Notes: a model not told the origin generated them from the sequence alone. 64,000 bases of DNA from Halorubrum salinarum (GCF_013267195.1 NZ_CP053941.1:2418001-2482000); one strand, 5' to 3'; shown: positions 42,198 through 52,098, numbered from the stretch's first letter. A program made the numbers and translations.

Positions 42198-43823
42198 TCA
42201 GTCGTCGCCGACGGGGTCGACGCCGGGGTCCGGGTCGTCGATGTAGCGTTCGGTCCACGTCCCCCGAGAGAACCACGCGACGCCGACCGCCGCGCCGAGG
42301 ACGTTTCCGAGCGCCATCCCGACCCACACGCCGGTCTCGCCCCAGTCGGCCACGAACACGAGGTACGCCACGCTCGCGACCCGGCCGACCCAGAGGGTGA
42401 CGATGGAGATGACCATCGCGGTCTTCGTGTTGCCCGCGCCGCGGAACGCGCCTAAGATTACCTGCGAGACGCCGATGAAGGCGAACTCGACCGAGCGGAT
42501 CCGGACGTAGTCGACCGCGTGGCCGATGGTCGCCGGCGCGTCCGGCACGTCGCCGAGGAACGCCCCGACGATCGGTTCGGTGAACGCCACGGCGACGACG
42601 GCGACGAGGAACATCACGCCCGCGCCCGTCGTGGCGGCGAACTTCACCGCCTTGGCGGCGCGGTCGGCGCGGTCCGCGCCGAGGTTCTGCCCGACCATCG
42701 TGTCGATGGCGCGCCCGAGCCCCATCGCGGGCAGGAAGACGAGCGAGATGAGGCGGTTGCCGAGGCCGTAGGCGGCGACCACCGGCGGCGAGAACGTGAC
42801 GATCATCGCGGTGAGCGTGATCATCGCGAGCGCGCTCGTCGTCTGCTCGACGCTGGACGGGAGGCCGAGCCGGAAGATGTCGCGGATGAAGTCGAGGTCG
42901 GGCGCGAGGTGGCCGAGCGTCACGTCCGGGCCGTAGCCCGTCCCGAAGAGGATCCAGATCCCGATGGCGGTCGCGACGCCCCGCGAGAGGATCGTCGCCA
43001 GCGCGGCGCCCTGGATCCCGATTCCGGTGATTCCGGTCGCCGAGAGCAGGGTCGCCTCCAGCGCGACCGGGTCGAGCGCGGCGACGCCGGGCACCGCGGC
43101 CAGCCACTGGAACAGCGGATTCCCGTCGAACCCGAAGATGAAGAACGGGTCCAGCAGGACGTTCAGGAGGACGGAAATGAACATGACCGCCATCGGCGTC
43201 CGCGTGTCGCCGTAGCCGCGCATCAGCGCCGAGAAGACGAAGAAGCCGAACATCAGGGGGATCCCGGCGAAGATCACCTCCATGTAGTCGGCCGCGAGCG
43301 GGATCACCGTCGCCGCGGTGTCGGCGTCGCTCGGGAGGATCTCCAGGGCCGGCCGGGTGTAGAAGTACCCGCCGATGCCGATGAGCACGGACAGCACCGA
43401 GACGGTGAAGATGGTCTGTCCGGCCACGAGGCCGGCGGACCCGTCGCCGTCGGCGCCCGTGTACTGCGCGACGAGGATCGCCCCCGCGGTCGTGAAGCCG
43501 CCGGCGACCGCGATCAGCAGGAAGATGAGCGGGAACGCGAGGCTGATCGCGCCGACGGCCTCCGCGGAGAGGCGGCCGAGGTAGAGGGTGTCGACGATGT
43601 TGTACGTGACCTGTAGCAGCTGGATGACGACGATCGGCCACGCCAGCCGGAACAGCGGCCGGAGGAGGCTCCCCTCGGTGATCGACTCGTCGTCGAGGGG
43701 GCCGTCGTCGTCGGGACCGCCCGACGGCCCGTCGACGCCGTCGTCCGGCCGGTCGCCGGAGGGGCCGTCGGGGGAACCGTCGGCGGAGGAGCCGTCGGGG
43801 TCGGCAGCGGGCTCGTCGCTCAC
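42198..43823 (-). CDS. MATE family multidrug/metabolite exporter
   Basis: 541 residues. The first about 70 residues are a disordered acidic tail; twelve transmembrane segments follow from LFRLAWPIVVIQLLQVTYNIVDTLYLGRLSAEAVGAISLAFP, the MATE signature start. GRAIDTMVGQNLGADRADRA near 380 and the repeat of the motif confirm the internal duplication. GTG 43823 is chosen because the preceding in-frame sequence is not conserved. It would export cations or drugs using the sodium or proton gradient; the substrate is unknown. Confidence 0.9.
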   Translation of the reverse strand: MSDEPAADPDGSSADGSPDGPSGDRPDDGVDGPSGGPDDDGPLDDESITEGSLLRPLFRLAWPIVVIQLLQVTYNIVDTLYLGRLSAEAVGAISLAFPLIFLLIAVAGGFTTAGAILVAQYTGADGDGSAGLVAGQTIFTVSVLSVLIGIGGYFYTRPALEILPSDADTAATVIPLAADYMEVIFAGIPLMFGFFVFSALMRGYGDTRTPMAVMFISVLLNVLLDPFFIFGFDGNPLFQWLAAVPGVAALDPVALEATLLSATGITGIGIQGAALATILSRGVATAIGIWILFGTGYGPDVTLGHLAPDLDFIRDIFRLGLPSSVEQTTSALAMITLTAMIVTFSPPVVAAYGLGNRLISLVFLPAMGLGRAIDTMVGQNLGADRADRAAKAVKFAATTGAGVMFLVAVVAVAFTEPIVGAFLGDVPDAPATIGHAVDYVRIRSVEFAFIGVSQVILGAFRGAGNTKTAMVISIVTLWVGRVASVAYLVFVADWGETGVWVGMALGNVLGAAVGVAWFSRGTWTERYIDDPDPGVDPVGDD

Positions 43824-43866
43824 TGCCGTAACACGCCGGGGGCGCTCTATCAGGCTTCCGATTCGG

Positions 43867-44943
43867 TTACCCGGCTCCGCCGCCACTCACGTCGCCGCGG
43901 TCGGGCTCGGAGTCGACGCCGCCTCGGGCGGCGCCGTCGCCGGCGGCGTCCGAGCCCGCGCCGTCGCCGATCTCCGACGCGTCTGCCGCCGGCGCGTCGG
44001 GGTCGGCGGCCCGCGGCGCCTCGCTCCCGGCGTCGACGCGGGCGACGCCCGACGTGTCGTCGAAGACGAGGTGCCGGTGCGGGTACGCCATCTCCACGTC
44101 GGCGTCGGCGTCTGCCAGCCGCTCGCGGATCTCGGTGTTCACGTCTGACTGGACCTTCGCGAGCTTGTACGGCTTCTTCACCCAGTACCGCAGCCGGAGC
44201 AGGATCCCGTTGTCGCCGAACTCGTGGAGGCGGCAGTCGGGGCCGGCCATGTACCGCGCCACGCCGATGCGGATGTCGGGCCCGCCGTCGATGACGGCGT
44301 CGCAGTCGCGCGCCGCGCGCTCGATCCGGCGGCGGGCCTCCGGGATGTCGCTCTCGTAGGTGACGAGCACGTCGATAGAGCGGCGGGTCCGCTCGTCTTC
44401 GGCCGAGAGGTTCGTCACGTCGCGCTCGCGCATCGTGCCGTTCGGCACGACGAGGAAGGTGTTGTCGACGGTGAAGATCTTCGTGTAGCGGATCGTGATG
44501 TCCTCGACGAACCCCGCGGTCCCGTCCTCCAACTCGATCATGTCGCCGATCTCGAACGGCTGGTCCGCGAGGACGAACACGCCGTTGATGAAGTTCCCCA
44601 CCAGCGGCGCGAGGACGATACCGATGACAGCGGAGAACACCGCCGTCCCGAGGAGCAGCTCCTCGAACTGGAAGCCGGCCGCGCTGAGGCCGACGAGCAG
44701 GGCGGCCGCGATCGTCCCCGCCCGGACCCCGCGGACGATCGTCTGCGCGACGCTCTGCCGCGACACCCGTTGGGCCACGGGGCGACCGATCAGCCGGACG
44801 AGGAAGTTGGCGAGGACGACGCCCACCGCGACGGAGGCGACCACGGTGAGGAGCCCCGCTCCCGGCAGGTCGGCGAGCCGAGACCCGAGGCCGGCGAGCC
44901 GCGACGCGACGCCGGGGATCGCCGTCGCCTCCGGGAAGACCAT
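43867..44943 (-). CDS. MscS-family mechanosensitive channel, copy 1
   Basis: 358 residues. Transmembrane segments near 27-50, 75-105 and the pore helix region LLLGTAVFSAVIGIVLAPLVGNFINGVFVL near 105-134; then the beta domain with DQPFEIGDMIELEDGTAGFVEDI and FLVVPNGTMRERDVTN, the MscS signature. An alpha/beta C-terminal domain and a long acidic tail complete it. It releases osmolytes on hypo-osmotic shock. A CTTTTTC element about 25 nt upstream of ATG serves as TATA box. A second member is at 57533. Confidence 0.92.
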   Translation of the reverse strand: MVFPEATAIPGVASRLAGLGSRLADLPGAGLLTVVASVAVGVVLANFLVRLIGRPVAQRVSRQSVAQTIVRGVRAGTIAAALLVGLSAAGFQFEELLLGTAVFSAVIGIVLAPLVGNFINGVFVLADQPFEIGDMIELEDGTAGFVEDITIRYTKIFTVDNTFLVVPNGTMRERDVTNLSAEDERTRRSIDVLVTYESDIPEARRRIERAARDCDAVIDGGPDIRIGVARYMAGPDCRLHEFGDNGILLRLRYWVKKPYKLAKVQSDVNTEIRERLADADADVEMAYPHRHLVFDDTSGVARVDAGSEAPRAADPDAPAADASEIGDGAGSDAAGDGAARGGVDSEPDRGDVSGGGAG

Positions 44944-45066
44944 GGAGACCCGCGGACGGCCATCGGAAAAAGCGTTTCTCCCCGCGGACGGCGACCGCGG
45001 GCGCGGCGCCTCGGACGCACCCGCGCCGGGGACAACCACTATGTCGCGGCTGCGCGAACGGAGCGT

Positions 45067-45816
45067 ATGCCTCGACCGTCCGCGGATCCGACGAACCCGC
45101 GGTTCAGCGTCGAACACGACGCCGAACCGGGGGGCGCGCTGATAGCCGGGTTCTCCTCGTTCGGCCTCGCCGGGCTGACCGCCGTCGACTACCTGGTCGA
45201 CGACCTCGGACTGACGGCGACCGGTCACGTCCGCATCGACGGCGTCCCGTCGGTCACGCCGTTCACGAAGGGGACGCCGCGACACCCGATCCGGCTCTAC
45301 GCCGCCCCCGACCTCGACATCACCGTGCTGGTCGCCGAGCAGTTCGTGCCGCCGTTCCTCGGCGAACTGCTCGCCGACGCCCTCCTCGACTGGACGGAGG
45401 CGAACGGCGTCGAAGAGATAGCCGTGCTGTCGGGCGTCCCGGTGGCGCACGGCCCCGACGCGCACCGCACGTTCCACGTCGCCACCGAGGACTACCGCGC
45501 CGCCCGCTTGGAGGGCGGGCCGGACGTCCCCGCGATGGAGTCCGGCTTCCTCGACGGCGCGAACGCGGGGCTGCTGGAACGCGGCCTCGACTCGCCGCTC
45601 GGCGTCGGGGTGTTCGTCACGCCGGTCCACGCGCAGGCGCCCGACGCGGAGGCCGCGGTGCGGCTCGTCGACACGGCGAACGCAGTGTACGACCTCGGGG
45701 TCGACGCGGGCCCGCTGGAGGCGTTCGCGCAGGAGATTCAACGGCGGTACGAGGACCTCGCCGAGCGGATCGAAGAGCGCGAGCCGGAGGGGAGCTACGA
45801 CCGGATGTACATGTGA
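45067..45816 (+). CDS. PAC2 family (proteasome assembly chaperone-like)
   Basis: 249 residues. ALIAGFSSFGLAGLTAVDYLVDDLGL near 24-49 and VTPFTKGTPRHPIRLYAAPDLDITVLVAEQFVPP are PAC2-family features; VLSGVPVAHG and GFLDGANAGLLERGLDSPLGVGVFVTPVHAQAPDAEAAVRLVDTANAVYDLGVD complete the fold. In archaea these proteins help proteasome assembly or act as NTP-independent chaperones of other complexes. Start from ATG 45067. Confidence 0.87.
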   Translation: MPRPSADPTNPRFSVEHDAEPGGALIAGFSSFGLAGLTAVDYLVDDLGLTATGHVRIDGVPSVTPFTKGTPRHPIRLYAAPDLDITVLVAEQFVPPFLGELLADALLDWTEANGVEEIAVLSGVPVAHGPDAHRTFHVATEDYRAARLEGGPDVPAMESGFLDGANAGLLERGLDSPLGVGVFVTPVHAQAPDAEAAVRLVDTANAVYDLGVDAGPLEAFAQEIQRRYEDLAERIEEREPEGSYDRMYM

Positions 45817-45911
45817 GGGGTCGGGCGGCGGGGCGAGGGAGCGAACTCTGAAAACGCGTACAACTCGGCTCATAGTAAAAAGCTATAATCCCCGCCCCCG
45901 ATCGTCTGCCC

Positions 45912-46964
45912 ATGACGGACGACCTCCGGGACACCCTCGACCGCGTCGGGGACCGGTTCAACCTCGGCGAATACGAGATCGACGCGTACCTCGCGGTGTT
46001 GGAACACGGCGAGCTGACGGCGAGCGACATCGCCGACCGGACCGACATCCCGCAGCCGCGGGTGTACGACACGGTCCGGAGCCTCTCGGACCGCGGGCTC
46101 GTCGAGCTCCGCGAGTCCCGACCGATGAAGATCGTGGCCGTCGACCCCGACGACGCGTTCGGCGAGCTCCGCTCGTCGTTCACGGAGATGGTCGACGAGC
46201 TCGAGGCCCGCTACACCGCGCCGACCAGGGAGACCGAGGCGGTGTCGCTCGTGAAGTCGCGCTCGACGATCCTCCGGTACATCGAGGAGGTGATCGAGAA
46301 CGCGGAGTACGAGCTCGCGGTGTCGCTCACGCCCGGCCTCCTCCGGCGGTTCCGGGACCAGCTCGCCGCGAAGGTCGCCGCGGGGGTCAGCGTCGAACTG
46401 CTCGTCACGCCCGCGTCGAACGCGCCCGACCCGGCGGAGTTCGATTACCTCGAGGTCGCGACCATCGCGCGCGCCCGTCGCGGCATCACCACGCCGGTCC
46501 TGGCGGTCGGCGACGGCGAGTACTCCGTGTACGCCACGCAGGACGCGCTGCGCGACGACCGCGAGCGCTACGGCGTCATCTTCAACCGGTCCGCGCTCGG
46601 CTTCCTCGTCTCGGGCTTCTTCGGCACCGTCCTGTGGACGACCGCCGAGACGCTGGCCACCGACGGCGCGGAGCGGCCCTTCCCGCGCCGCTACGCCTCG
46701 ATCCGCCGCGCCGTGAAGGACGTGCGGGAGTTCGACGGCGAGGAGTTCTACGCCACCGTCGAGGGGCGAGACATCGAGACCGGCGAGGAGGTGACGGTGC
46801 GCGGGAAGGTGGTCGACGTCGCGTTCGTCGACACCGAGGAGGTCGCCTCCCTCGTCGTCGAGACCGACGAGGGGCGCGTCGAGATCGGCGGCCGCGTCGC
46901 CGCCTTGGAGGACGTCGAGGGCCAGGAGATCGTGATCGGCCGCGGCGAGCCGCCGGCGCTGTGA
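45912..46964 (+). CDS. TrmB family transcriptional regulator
   Basis: 350 residues. Winged helix at about 10-75: [54 protein letters not shown] coiled linker and a TrmB C-terminal sugar-binding-like domain follow ([32 protein letters not shown]). TATA box CTATAATC (about 45883-45890) lies about 25 nt upstream. ATAGTAAAAAGCTAT (45872-45886) just before it is an imperfect palindrome overlapping the TATA box and could be an autoregulatory site. Neighbouring genes give no clue to the sugar. Confidence 0.85.
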   Translation: MTDDLRDTLDRVGDRFNLGEYEIDAYLAVLEHGELTASDIADRTDIPQPRVYDTVRSLSDRGLVELRESRPMKIVAVDPDDAFGELRSSFTEMVDELEARYTAPTRETEAVSLVKSRSTILRYIEEVIENAEYELAVSLTPGLLRRFRDQLAAKVAAGVSVELLVTPASNAPDPAEFDYLEVATIARARRGITTPVLAVGDGEYSVYATQDALRDDRERYGVIFNRSALGFLVSGFFGTVLWTTAETLATDGAERPFPRRYASIRRAVKDVREFDGEEFYATVEGRDIETGEEVTVRGKVVDVAFVDTEEVASLVVETDEGRVEIGGRVAALEDVEGQEIVIGRGEPPAL

Positions 46965-47022
46965 GGCGGCCTCCGGGCGCCGCGCGGTCGCCGTTCAAGT
47001 GCGTGCGGTCCGAAGCGCCCCC

Positions 47023-47376
47023 GTGACCGACGACGCGTCCGCCGACGACGACCGGGCGGTACCGACCGTCTCCTGCGAGCGGTGCGGCCGCGAGTGGGAC
47101 CTCGACCGCGAGATCGACGGCCTCGACCCCGGCGGCCACGCGGTCGAGCAGTTCGCGATCGACCACGAGCGCCACACCGGCCACTACCCGGACGACGTGA
47201 CCCCGTGGATCGCTCGGTGCGAGCGCTGCCCGGACGGCGAGCGCTTCCTGGCGGAGCGGCCCGCCCGGCGCTGGGCGCGGACCCACGCGCGGCACGCGAA
47301 CCACCCGGTCCGGCTCGAAGCGCCGAGGGGCGACGACGACCTCGTCGCCCCCGACGGCGACCGAGACGGGTCGTGA
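47023..47376 (+). CDS. Small haloarchaeal protein with two Cys pairs
   Basis: 117 residues, GTG start. CERCG near 18 and CERCP near 69 form a potential zinc site with His residues in HERHTGHYP between them; the C-terminus is basic then acidic. No function assigned. It lies between trmB-like and rnhA. Confidence 0.6.
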   Translation: MTDDASADDDRAVPTVSCERCGREWDLDREIDGLDPGGHAVEQFAIDHERHTGHYPDDVTPWIARCERCPDGERFLAERPARRWARTHARHANHPVRLEAPRGDDDLVAPDGDRDGS

Positions 47377-47397
47377 AGGGCCGACCGCCGGCTCGGC

Positions 47398-48039
47398 TCA
47401 CGGGCCGAGCGCCGCGATGTCAGCGCCGACCGCGGCCCGCGCGTCCGCCGGGTTGGGGTCGCTGTCGGCCAGGTGCGTCCACTCGCAGGCGGACAGCGCC
47501 GCGATCCGCTCCCGGATCGCCGGCCTGTACGGCGCGGCCGACGCGACGCCGTCGCCCGCCCCCCAGACGTCGTCGATGACGGTCCGCGAGTCGATGCGGA
47601 CCTCGACGGCCGCCGGGTCGCAGCGCGCGGCCAGCGCCTCCAGCCCCATGTGGAGCGCGGCGTACTCCGCGACGTTGTTTCCCGCCATGCCGACCGGTCG
47701 CCCCAGCCGGACCGCCGGCTCATCGTCGGTCCGCAACACGGCACCCGCCCCCGCCGGCCCCCGGTTCCCGCGGGCGCTCCCGTCGACGTAGAGGACGACG
47801 GCGCCGTCGTCGGAGCCCCACGAGCCGTGCTCGTCGGCCGGCGGGTCGGCGGCGAGGACCGCCTCGACGGCGGTCCGGATCTCGCCGTCGCCGGTCCCCG
47901 GATCGAACAGGCCGCCGTAGCCGGACACGGCCGCGTCGATCGCGTCGATGGCGGGGCCGATCTCGTACCCGTATCGCGCCAGGACCTCGTCGACACGACT
48001 CGCGAGCGGCGAGAGCCCCTCCGTTGGGAGTCGGTCCAT
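47398..48039 (-). CDS. rnhA: Type I ribonuclease H (RNase HI family)
   Basis: 213 residues. An N-terminal domain of about 75 residues precedes the RNase H fold: VLYVDGSARGNRGPAGAGAVL (first Asp), GNNVAEYAALHMGLEAL (Glu), VRIDSRTVID (Asp) and the last acidic segment LADSDPNPADARA. The extra N-terminal domain is typical of haloarchaeal enzymes. It degrades the RNA strand of RNA/DNA hybrids during replication and repair. Confidence 0.87.
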   Translation of the reverse strand: MDRLPTEGLSPLASRVDEVLARYGYEIGPAIDAIDAAVSGYGGLFDPGTGDGEIRTAVEAVLAADPPADEHGSWGSDDGAVVLYVDGSARGNRGPAGAGAVLRTDDEPAVRLGRPVGMAGNNVAEYAALHMGLEALAARCDPAAVEVRIDSRTVIDDVWGAGDGVASAAPYRPAIRERIAALSACEWTHLADSDPNPADARAAVGADIAALGP

Positions 48040-48174
48040 CACTCTTCCGTCGTCCGGCGCGCTCCCTGTCGATCCATCACCAACGGGTTCGACCGCTGAG
48101 ACAAAAAGGCGCGGGCGCCCCGGCGGCGCGGCCGCGAGCGGAACGACTTCCTCCCCGCCGCGCGTGGCCGTCGT

Positions 48175-49152
48175 ATGGAGTACACGACGCTCGGCGGGTC
48201 CGGGACGAAGGTGAGCCGGATCGGGATCGGGACGAACACCTTCGGCGGCGACGCGGACTGGCACCTCTCGGCCAAGGCGGCGCAGGAGGTCGTCGACACC
48301 GCGATCGACCACGGGATCAACTTCTTCGACACCGCGAACGCCTACAACGCGGGCGAGAGCGAGCGCGTCCTCGGCGAGGCGCTCGACGGGTACGACCGCG
48401 ACCGACAGGTGATCGCGACGAAGGTGTACTTCCAGATGGACGACGAGGACCCGAACTCCGGCGGGCTCTCCCGGAAGGCGATCGAGCAGGAGCTGGCGAA
48501 CAGCCTCGACCGGCTCGGGACCGACGCGATCGACCTCTACCAGATCCACCGCTGGGACGACGAGACGCCCATCGAGGAGACGCTGCGGACGCTCGACGAC
48601 GCCGTCCGCCGCGGGGACGTGCGCCACGTCGGCGCCTCGTCGATGTGGGCCCACCAGTTCGCCGAGGCGTGCCACGCGGCCGAGCGGGGCGGCCGCGAGC
48701 CGTTCGTCACCATGCAGAACCACTACAACCTCGCGTACCGCGAGGAGGAGCGCGAGATGGTCCCCCTCTGCGAGAAGCGGGACGTGGGGCTGATCCCGTG
48801 GAGCCCGCTCGCCCGCGGGTACCTCACGCGGCCGCACGACGAACTGGAGGCGACGGTCCGGGGCGAGACCGACCGGTACCTCCACGAGCGGCTGACGACC
48901 TACGCGGCGAACGGCGGCCGGGAAATAAACGAGCGCGTCGCGGAGCTCGCCGCCGAGAAGGGCGTCAAGATGGCGCAGATCGCGCTGGCGTGGCTCCTCC
49001 ATCAGGACGCGGTCGACGCCCCCATCGTCGGCGCGCGGAAGCCGGAGTACGTCGTCGACGCCGTCGAGGCGCTCGACCTCGACCTCTCCGACTCGGACCT
49101 CGACTGGCTGGCCGAGCCGTACGAGCCGGTGCCGGTCGAGGGCCACAGCTGA
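48175..49152 (+). CDS. Aldo/keto reductase
   Basis: 325 residues. Catalytic residues of the AKR fold: Asp near 47 (HGINFFDTANAYNAGESE includes Asp and Tyr), ATKVYFQ with Lys near 83, and IDLYQIHRWDDETP with His near 123. NPHYN-like region and LIPWSPLARGYLTRP complete the family pattern. It reduces aldehydes or ketones with NADPH; the substrate is not identifiable. Divergent from rnhA with 135 nt between. Confidence 0.93.
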   Translation: MEYTTLGGSGTKVSRIGIGTNTFGGDADWHLSAKAAQEVVDTAIDHGINFFDTANAYNAGESERVLGEALDGYDRDRQVIATKVYFQMDDEDPNSGGLSRKAIEQELANSLDRLGTDAIDLYQIHRWDDETPIEETLRTLDDAVRRGDVRHVGASSMWAHQFAEACHAAERGGREPFVTMQNHYNLAYREEEREMVPLCEKRDVGLIPWSPLARGYLTRPHDELEATVRGETDRYLHERLTTYAANGGREINERVAELAAEKGVKMAQIALAWLLHQDAVDAPIVGARKPEYVVDAVEALDLDLSDSDLDWLAEPYEPVPVEGHS

Positions 49153-49212
49153 CGCGCCCGCGCGGACGCCACATCGACAGCGTATTTACGTCCCGAGCGC
49201 GACCGGTCTGAC

Positions 49213-49677
49213 ATGACGCTCGTCGTGGTCCCCGTCCGGTTCCCTCCCTCGTCGCACTCGGCGGCGACGCTGCGAGAGGCGACCCGCGTCGCCGAGGAGC
49301 GCGACGCGGACCTCACGATCCTCCACGTCGACCTGTACCAGCGCTCCGGGGGCGTCTCGCGCAGCGACCTCAAGCGCGCCGTCGAGGAGCGAATCGGTCG
49401 GGTCGACCGCGCGCGCTACGTCGTCCGCCGCGGCTTCCTCGTCGAGGAGACGATCCTCGAAGAGGTCGTGGCCGAGGGCGCCGACGTGGTCGTCATCGGG
49501 TCGAAGCAGGCCGGCCGGTGGCGGCGGATGGTCCAGAAGCTGCTCTCCGACCCCGACATCGACTCCTTCCTCCGAGGCGAGCTCGACTGTACCGTGATCA
49601 CCGTCGACGCCGACGGCGGGATCACGACCAACGAGGTCGACGACGAGGGCCCGCCCCTGCCGGAGGACGACGACTGA
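49213..49677 (+). CDS. Universal stress protein UspA family
   Basis: 154 residues. Starts with LVVVPVRFPPSSHSAATLREATRVAEERDADLTILHVDL; the C-terminal part has VVVIGSKQAGRWRRMVQKLLSDPDIDSFLRGEL and then CTVITVDADGG. A subgroup of Usp-like proteins with a changed nucleotide loop. Acidic C-terminal tail. Confidence 0.78.
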   Translation: MTLVVVPVRFPPSSHSAATLREATRVAEERDADLTILHVDLYQRSGGVSRSDLKRAVEERIGRVDRARYVVRRGFLVEETILEEVVAEGADVVVIGSKQAGRWRRMVQKLLSDPDIDSFLRGELDCTVITVDADGGITTNEVDDEGPPLPEDDD

Positions 49678-49695
49678 GCCCTCGCGCGGTCCGAC

Positions 49696-50322
49696 CTACT
49701 CGGCTACCTCGTACCGTCGCTCGTACTCGATGACGGTCGCCACCCGGTCGGCGACATCCTCGCCGAACTCGCGCTCGACGACGTACAGCGCCAGGTCGAT
49801 ACCGGAGGTGACGCCGCCCGCGGAGAGCAGGTCGCCGTCGTCGACGACCCGGGCGTCGACGACCTCGGCGCCCGACTCGCGGAGCTCCTCGACCGCCGAC
49901 GCGTGCGTCACGGCCCGGCGGCCGTCGGTGACGCCCGCCTCCGCGAGCAGCATCGAGCCCGTACACACCGAGGCGATCCGGGTGCCGGCCGCGTGGTGGC
50001 CGGCGAGCGCGCGCGGCACGTCGCCCTTCTGCGCCTCCGCCCAGGCGCTCGCGTCCTCGTCGCGCGCGCTCCAGCCGCCCCCGGGGACGACGAGCAGGTC
50101 GGGCGCGTCGGCCGACTCGGGGTCGGGAAGGACTCCGTCCACGCCCACGCGGGTCCCGTGGCTCGCGGTCACCGTCTCGCGCTCGGCGAGCGTGACGTAC
50201 CTGACGCGGCCGGCGCGCTCGCCGTCCGCGGCGGCGTAGCCGAGCGCGTAGTCGAACACCTCGTACGGCCCGATGCCGTCGAGTTCGTCGAACCCGTCGT
50301 ACAGCAGCACGTCGACGTTCAT
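49696..50322 (-). CDS. DJ-1/PfpI family protein
   Basis: 208 residues. The nucleophile elbow is IASVCTGSMLLAEAG, with Cys near 120 and the following Gly/Ser; LLVVPGGGW near 78 supplies the conserved loop. SAGGVTSGIDLALY near 167-180 is typical of the AraC-associated DJ-1 subgroup. Possible glyoxalase, protease-like or isonitrile hydratase activity; which is unknown. Confidence 0.87.
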   Translation of the reverse strand: MNVDVLLYDGFDELDGIGPYEVFDYALGYAAADGERAGRVRYVTLAERETVTASHGTRVGVDGVLPDPESADAPDLLVVPGGGWSARDEDASAWAEAQKGDVPRALAGHHAAGTRIASVCTGSMLLAEAGVTDGRRAVTHASAVEELRESGAEVVDARVVDDGDLLSAGGVTSGIDLALYVVEREFGEDVADRVATVIEYERRYEVAE

Positions 50323-50413
50323 ACCGCTCCGGAGGGCGGCGGACGGTTTGTGCGTTCCCCCTCCGGGAGAGCGAGGTCCCGGCCGCGCGTCGGTCTGAGC
50401 GTTCGACGGGGCG

Positions 50414-51103
50414 TCACTCGTCGTCGAACGCGGCGACGACGCGCTCCATGTCTCCCGCGACGCGCTCCGGGTCGATCCGCTCGCCGCGGTAGGCCCGTTC
50501 GACCACGCCGTCGGGGTTGACGAGCAGGGTCACGACGATGTGGGTGAAGTCGTAGCCCGGGAGGCGGTCGCTCTCCGTCGTCCGCTCGAAGCCGATCCCC
50601 AGTCGGTCTTCGACCACCGCCTTCGCGCGAGCCGGCGTCTCCGGCCGCAGGTAGAGCCAGTTGCCCGCCTCGAGGTCGGCGCCGATCGACTCGGCGTTGT
50701 CGCGGAGCGCCGCCGCGTCGTCGCGCTCCGGATCGAACGTGATCGGGATAAAGTACGTGTCGTCGGTCAGCCCCGCCGCCGCGACGCGGCGCTGTACCGT
50801 CGCCCACTGGCGGAGGAGGATCGAACACTCCGCGGGACAGAACGTGAACACGCCGGTCACGAGGGCGGTCCGGTCGAGCTCGTCGCTGTCGAACGTCTCG
50901 TCCGCGAGGGGAGCCGGCAGCTCGAACGACGGGAGCGGCTGGCCGTACGCGGGATACGCGAGGTCCTCGCTGTCCGCGAGCTGGTCCGACTGCGGATCGA
51001 GCACGACGTCGTCCGGGCTTCCACCGAACAGGCGCGACGTACAGCCCGCGACGGAGCCGGCGGCGGCCGTTCCGACGCCGGCGAGCAGCGTTCGTCGCTT
51101 CAT
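50414..51103 (-). CDS. SCO1/SenC-family copper chaperone (Tat lipoprotein)
   Basis: 229 residues. Tat-type signal KRRTLLAGVGTAAAGSVAGC with lipidated Cys near 21. Thioredoxin fold with the copper ligands CPAEC (CxxxC) near 119-123 and His in YDFTHIVVTLL near 192. It inserts copper into exported enzymes, typically the CuA site of cytochrome oxidase or nitrous oxide reductase. ATG 51103 is preferred to the longer frame. Its promoter carries the motif described at 51137-51156. Confidence 0.88.
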   Translation of the reverse strand: MKRRTLLAGVGTAAAGSVAGCTSRLFGGSPDDVVLDPQSDQLADSEDLAYPAYGQPLPSFELPAPLADETFDSDELDRTALVTGVFTFCPAECSILLRQWATVQRRVAAAGLTDDTYFIPITFDPERDDAAALRDNAESIGADLEAGNWLYLRPETPARAKAVVEDRLGIGFERTTESDRLPGYDFTHIVVTLLVNPDGVVERAYRGERIDPERVAGDMERVVAAFDDE

Positions 51104-51136
51104 ACCCGAGCGAAGGGGCGAGCGGCGCATAACGCG

Positions 51137-51156
51137 TCTGGTGCGATCGACGAACG
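51137..51156 (-). promoter_or_regulatory. Shared nos/copper promoter element (sco)
   Basis: Minus-strand sequence CGTTCGTCGATCGCACCAGA ends 34 nt before the start codon, followed by a weak TATA-like GTTATG. The same element occurs upstream of the genes starting at 52066 and 56830. Contains an imperfect GTTCG/CGNRC dyad. Confidence 0.7.
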
Positions 51157-51208
51157 CGAGCGACCCGGGTCTCGCGGGAGCGAGCGCGCGGCGAGTCGGT
51201 CGCCCGAG

Positions 51209-52066
51209 TCAAAACGGGGTGTAGTACGGGATCGGCGGGTGCGGCAGCGGCACGCCGAGCGTCGCGAGCCCGTGCTGGAGCGGGACGTATCCGAGGGCTA
51301 CGAAGGCGACGCCGAGCACCCGGTGGATCCGCAGCCGCGTTTCGAGACGCATCGACCCGAACACCGTACCGAAAAGCAGCAGCGACGGCACGGTGCCGAG
51401 GCCGAGGGCGCCGAGCGCGACCGTTCCCCCGAGCGCGCTCCCCTGAACGAACGCGTAGAGGAAGGCCGGGTACAGGAGCGGGCACGGGAGAAAGCCGTGC
51501 GCCGCCCCCAGACCGACGATCCGCCAGTCTCCGACCCACGCGTCGACGCGGGCGACGATCCGGTCGCTCACCGCGCTCGCCGCCCGGTCGAACCCCGGTA
51601 TCGGGACGGACTCCAGCCGGAGGCGGAGCGCGTAGCGCGCGCCGACGGCGATGATCACTCCGCCGACGAAGATGCCGGTGAGCGCGTGGACGTCGTCGGC
51701 GACGCCGGTGACCGTCCGCCCCGTGACGAACGCGAGGCTGCCGGCGAGACCGAAGGCCCCGCCGAGGGTCGCGTAGCTCGCCGTGCGTCCGAGGTTGAAG
51801 AGCGCGTGCTGGCGCACCTGGCGGAGGGTGAGGTCGTCGTCTCGCCCGCGACCGCCGCCGGCCTGCCCGGACCGCATCCGATCGGCGTAGGTGGTGACGA
51901 GCGGGCCACACATGCCGAGACAGTGCGCGCCGCCGAGCAGTCCGACGAGCAGGAAGACGCCGAGGCCGAGCGACTCGGTCGCGTACAGGGAGCCGCTCGG
52001 CTCACAGGTCGCCGTTCCGACGGCGTCGACGAGTCGAAGCGCCCCGGTATCGATGAGGACGTCCAT
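51209..52066 (-). CDS. TauE/SafE-like membrane protein with a metal-type GGAHCLGMCGP motif
   Basis: 285 residues with about six transmembrane segments. LVGLLGGAHCLGMCGPLVT near 41-60 and GAAHGFLPCPLLYPAFLYAF near 188-208 are the family cores, each with Cys or His residues in the membrane. Relatives (DsbD-like or CcoS/SenC-linked transporters) move reducing power or copper. The N-terminal Cys in AVGTATCEPS may be part of this. Position between sco and the regulator points to copper handling (inference). Confidence 0.8.
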   Translation of the reverse strand: MDVLIDTGALRLVDAVGTATCEPSGSLYATESLGLGVFLLVGLLGGAHCLGMCGPLVTTYADRMRSGQAGGGRGRDDDLTLRQVRQHALFNLGRTASYATLGGAFGLAGSLAFVTGRTVTGVADDVHALTGIFVGGVIIAVGARYALRLRLESVPIPGFDRAASAVSDRIVARVDAWVGDWRIVGLGAAHGFLPCPLLYPAFLYAFVQGSALGGTVALGALGLGTVPSLLLFGTVFGSMRLETRLRIHRVLGVAFVALGYVPLQHGLATLGVPLPHPPIPYYTPF

Positions 52067-52098
52067 ACCGGATCAACGACCGCAAGGTCGCTAACCGA

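Noticed and set aside
43867-45873. 668-codon frame extending the MscS protein upstream
   Set aside because: The MscS family begins at ATG 44943; beyond this the frame is antisense to the PAC2 gene.
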